A DNA stretch of 7,497 bases, taken from assembly GCA_013812565.1 (NCBI GenBank), contig JACCTF010000202.1, positions 1-7,497 of the forward strand, in the 5' to 3' direction. Positions within the stretch are counted from its first letter, which is position 1. Each line of letters opens with the position of its first letter. Of the stretch, positions 5,216 to 7,497 are shown in pieces. The notes below the pieces were generated by a model that made no database searches, had not been told where the DNA came from, and was given only the letters and a program-made list of their open reading frames with translations. A program made the position numbers and the translations under genes. Source of the stretch: Pyrinomonadaceae bacterium (lineage in GTDB: Bacteria; Acidobacteriota; Blastocatellia; Pyrinomonadales; Pyrinomonadaceae).

Positions 5216-5749
5216 TCATTCGGTGTAGCGGCGCATCAGTTCCGCCCACCGGCCCTGCGCCTTCAGAATCAGTTCGATTGTTTCACGTACTGCGCCGAAG
5301 CCGCCGCGAAGCTGCGTGATGTAGTGCGCCGCGGCTCGTGTTTCGTCAGTGGCATCGGCGACTGCGACGGCCAACACGGCGCGGCGCATGAGCGGAACGT
5401 CGGTAACGTCGTCGCCAATGAAAGCCACTTCTGTTTCTTCAACCCCGGCAACGACCAACACCTCATCAAAATCTTTGGTCTTGTTCCATGTGCCTTGCCT
5501 CACATGAGTGATGCCAAGGTCGCGCGCGCGCCTTTCGACGGCCAGCGAGGTGCGACCCGAAATGATACCGGAATGAAGACCGGCGCGATGCAGCAGTACG
5601 AGTCCATGACCGTCGCGCGTGTGAAATGATTTCTGCTCGTCGCCGTCTGCGAGCAGCGTGATGCGACCATCCGTGAGCACGCCGTCACAGTCCATCAGCA
5701 ACAGCTTGACGCGTGCCGCGCGCCGTTCCGTTTCGATCATCTCGTGCAT
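5216..5749 (-). CDS. kdsC: 3-deoxy-D-manno-octulosonate 8-phosphate phosphatase (KdsC-type HAD hydrolase)
   Basis: A 177-residue HAD phosphatase of the compact, cap-less KdsC type (subfamily IIIA). It converts Kdo-8-phosphate to Kdo and phosphate in the cytoplasm, ahead of CMP-Kdo formation for the LPS inner core. The catalytic motif is LLMDCDGVLTDG with nucleophile D20 and acid/base D22. Motif II is IISGR (S64), the motif III lysine lies in QGTWNK (K90), and motif IV is GDDVTDVPLM (D113, D114, D117). The C-terminal GGFGAVRE block (149-156) is typical of KdsC and helps close the neighbouring active site in the tetramer. The length is normal for the family. The ATG at 5749 is six bases after the stop of the upstream gene, with GAGGTG (5767-5762) inside that gene's last codons; a second in-frame ATG lies at 5740. 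It is the last gene of a minus-strand operon. Other KdsC-like sugar-phosphate phosphatases cannot be fully excluded. Confidence 0.9.
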   Translation of the reverse strand: MHEMIETERRAARVKLLLMDCDGVLTDGRITLLADGDEQKSFHTRDGHGLVLLHRAGLHSGIISGRTSLAVERRARDLGITHVRQGTWNKTKDFDEVLVVAGVEETEVAFIGDDVTDVPLMRRAVLAVAVADATDETRAAAHYITQLRGGFGAVRETIELILKAQGRWAELMRRYTE

Positions 5750-5755
5750 GGGTTT

Positions 5756-7497
5756 TTACCGCACCTCGAAGAGCGTGTCTGGAACTCCCGCGAGTTTCCA
5801 GCCGCCGCCTGTGCGTGCGAGGATGAGCACGGCCGTCCCCGCCTGGTCGCGGCCGAGCGTCTTGGCGGTGATCGACACATCGGCGGCAAGACGATCTCCG
5901 CCAAGCGCTTCGGTGCGAAGCACACGCGTCTGCCACGCTTCCGGTTGGCTGCTGACAATTCCCCGCGAAAAACTGGCTAGTTCGCCCGGCACAATCAACG
6001 CTTCCACTTCCGTTTTGCGGCCGCTGCGAATCGCTTGATCCAGTTGCGCGATGAAGGAGCGCGCCCCCTCATCCGGGGCAGGAGCAGCACCGGCCGCGGC
6101 CTCAGCCTTCAAACGTCCGGCGCGTGCCGCGAGCGTCGCCGGGGATTCGGCATCGGTTCGCACCGCTTCGTTAAAACGTTTCGCCGCCTCGGCCGCTTGC
6201 CCACGGCGCAGCGCGATTTCGCCGAGGCCCACGCCCGCCCACGCGAGGGCGGAAGGCGAAGGAAGTTTTTCATCAAGCAGCGTGCGGAACTCTTTCTCCG
6301 CCTCGTCGAATTTGTTTTGAGCCAGCAGCGAGCGAGCGAGCGTGATGCGCACTTCTTGCACGCGCGGCGACGAGGTCAACGCTTCGCGGGTTAACTTCTC
6401 GACTTGCGCATGCTCTGCCCGCGTCAATGAACGCGCCGTCTCGGCAATGGCTTCTTCAACCGACGCGGTCGGCGGCACCACATCGTTTCCGTAATCAAGT
6501 TGCGGATAAAATTTGTCCGGATCGACTTCGACCCGCACGATCCGCGCCTGTGTGCGGAAGCGCGCTTCACCGAAGTCTTTAGCGGGCACCTTCGCTTCGG
6601 TCGTCAATCGTTCGCCGCCTTCGGTGGTCGCTCGAACTGCAACGGTTGCCTCAAGCGCGCCCGTGTTTCGCAAGGCGGCTACCGCTTCGCCGCCCCGCAG
6701 TTGTGGTAGTCCCACTAACAAATCCGTGTCCGTGACTTGATCAAATCCGTAATCGAGCACACCGCGAACGCTCGCGCCGCCACCTTCAACCAACGCCTGC
6801 CGCAACGCAGTCAGTGTCATTCCTGTTTCGCGTGTGGCTTGCAGTTGATTGCGCACAACGGTATGGAATGCATCGCGGTTCATGGCGCGTTCCACTAACC
6901 GCCACACCTGCGCCCCCTTATTGGCGCTCGCCGTGTAGTGCGTATCGAGCAGCGGCGTGGACTGTGACAGAGGAGCATCGCGGCGGGCAATTGCTGCATA
7001 AGCAATGCGTCCGCGCAGCCTTTCGACATCAGCAGTTTCCGGTCCGAATTGCTTCTCCAAAAATAGCAGCGCCAGGTATCTGGACAACCCTTCACGTATC
7101 GCCCCATTGCCTTCGCCACGCACGGGCGTCGCTCCGCCGATCCACATCCGCGCGACTGCATCGGCGATTAACAAAGCCGTGACTGAATCAATTTTCGTGC
7201 GACGAAAGACCGCTCCATCCAATAGCACAGTGCCCGCTTCATTGAAGCCTGCACCGCGCCGTACAGCGATCAACCTGATGGGCGCATCGGGCACTGAACT
7301 GAGGGGGCCGAGCAGCCCTGCGTAAAACGCGCGCGCGGCAGAAGCCAGCGCAATCAGCGACTCGGCCTGTCGCCGCTCGTCGGCGGTTGCTCCCGTCAGG
7401 AGCCAAGCGCTCGTGCCGCGCGCATCGCCGCTGCCTTCAACCATCTCCCACTTGCCCGTGAGAAAGAACGGTTGCGCATTGAGCTTCTGCTCAATGG
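5756..7497 (-). CDS. M1-peptidase-like protein with TPR repeats, zinc motif lost (5' end outside window)
   Basis: The frame is open through the right edge, so the ATG at 7444 is internal: the preceding codons read IEQKLNAQPFFLTGKWE. Counting from that ATG, residues about 75-235 resemble the catalytic half of M1/gluzincin aminopeptidases. LLIADAVARMWIGG (91-104) aligns with the family's HExxH helix (typically IAHEIAHQWWG), but H, E and H are replaced by D95, A96 and R99. IREGLSRYLALLFLE (116-130) keeps the NEGFAEY-like Glu (E118), and HYTASANKGAQV (169-180) keeps the Tyr...KGA block. Without the zinc histidines it is probably not a peptidase. Residues about 345-445 form tetratricopeptide-like helices (AQNKFDEAEKEF, RRGQAAEAAKRFNEAV). 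Residues about 460-562 look like an NTF2-like domain ending GGGWKLAGVPDTLFEV. Its N-terminus, where an export signal would be, is not visible. It overlaps no neighbour and leads kdsC by six bases, so it is in the same operon. Confidence 0.8.
   Translation of the reverse strand, partial: IEQKLNAQPFFLTGKWEMVEGSGDARGTSAWLLTGATADERRQAESLIALASAARAFYAGLLGPLSSVPDAPIRLIAVRRGAGFNEAGTVLLDGAVFRRTKIDSVTALLIADAVARMWIGGATPVRGEGNGAIREGLSRYLALLFLEKQFGPETADVERLRGRIAYAAIARRDAPLSQSTPLLDTHYTASANKGAQVWRLVERAMNRDAFHTVVRNQLQATRETGMTLTALRQALVEGGGASVRGVLDYGFDQVTDTDLLVGLPQLRGGEAVAALRNTGALEATVAVRATTEGGERLTTEAKVPAKDFGEARFRTQARIVRVEVDPDKFYPQLDYGNDVVPPTASVEEAIAETARSLTRAEHAQVEKLTREALTSSPRVQEVRITLARSLLAQNKFDEAEKEFRTLLDEKLPSPSALAWAGVGLGEIALRRGQAAEAAKRFNEAVRTDAESPATLAARAGRLKAEAAAGAAPAPDEGARSFIAQLDQAIRSGRKTEVEALIVPGELASFSRGIVSSQPEAWQTRVLRTEALGGDRLAADVSITAKTLGRDQAGTAVLILARTGGGWKLAGVPDTLFEVR

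Noticed and set aside
5186..5629. 147-codon plus-strand open frame over kdsC
   Set aside because: Antisense shadow of a GC-rich gene with complete HAD motifs on the minus strand; the protein shows no domain.

Overview
The window looks like a chromosomal segment of an Acidobacteriota bacterium, most likely class Blastocatellia. Evidence for this is a TonB-family protein whose N-terminus (MFNNLIESGSHK followed by one membrane helix) resembles, from memory, proteins common in that class. Supporting signs are a Kdo-8-phosphate phosphatase (implying a Gram-negative envelope with Kdo-containing LPS), a solitary Uma2-type nuclease-fold gene, GC-rich coding sequence and strong AGGAGG ribosome binding sites. 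The taxon is inferred from memory of protein families, not from a search.

Layout: positions 1-828 (minus strand) hold a PlsC-type acyltransferase followed immediately by the first 35 codons of radA; the acyltransferase stop codon lies inside the radA ribosome binding site. A divergent intergenic stretch (829-1110) with a short direct repeat leads into a plus-strand run: a TonB-family protein (1111-1920), a small exported or anchored protein with a possible cupin-like fold (1980-2333), and a Uma2-family protein (2473-3111) of visibly lower GC content. These converge on a minus-strand cobalamin-binding radical SAM enzyme of the HpnP-like/DUF4070 type (3270-4754). A 461-base gene-poor interval (4755-5215) separates it from a minus-strand pair ending at 5216: an M1-peptidase-like/TPR protein running off the right edge, then kdsC six bases downstream.

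The most interesting part is the 4755-5215 interval. On the minus strand it reads as a well-formed sigma70-type promoter (TTGACA, 17 bases, TATATG), an inverted repeat abutting its -35 box, and then a leader of about 230 nt before the radical SAM start. The leader holds three segments that can form two mutually exclusive 11-position hairpins, plus a segment that could pair over the ribosome binding site by 8 bp. No B12-box or other known riboswitch signature was recognised, so this is a candidate undescribed cis-regulatory RNA. Between kdsC and this promoter, four stem-loops are packed end to end (5066-5212).

A second point of interest is the M1-like protein. Its zinc-binding HExxH motif is replaced by DAxxR while the surrounding M1 framework is kept, which suggests a catalytically dead peptidase module joined to TPR repeats. 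No CRISPR array, insertion sequence, tRNA or rRNA was seen. Functionally the genes lean towards the cell envelope (acyltransferase, TonB, Kdo pathway, possibly lipid-modifying radical SAM), but they do not form one obvious pathway.
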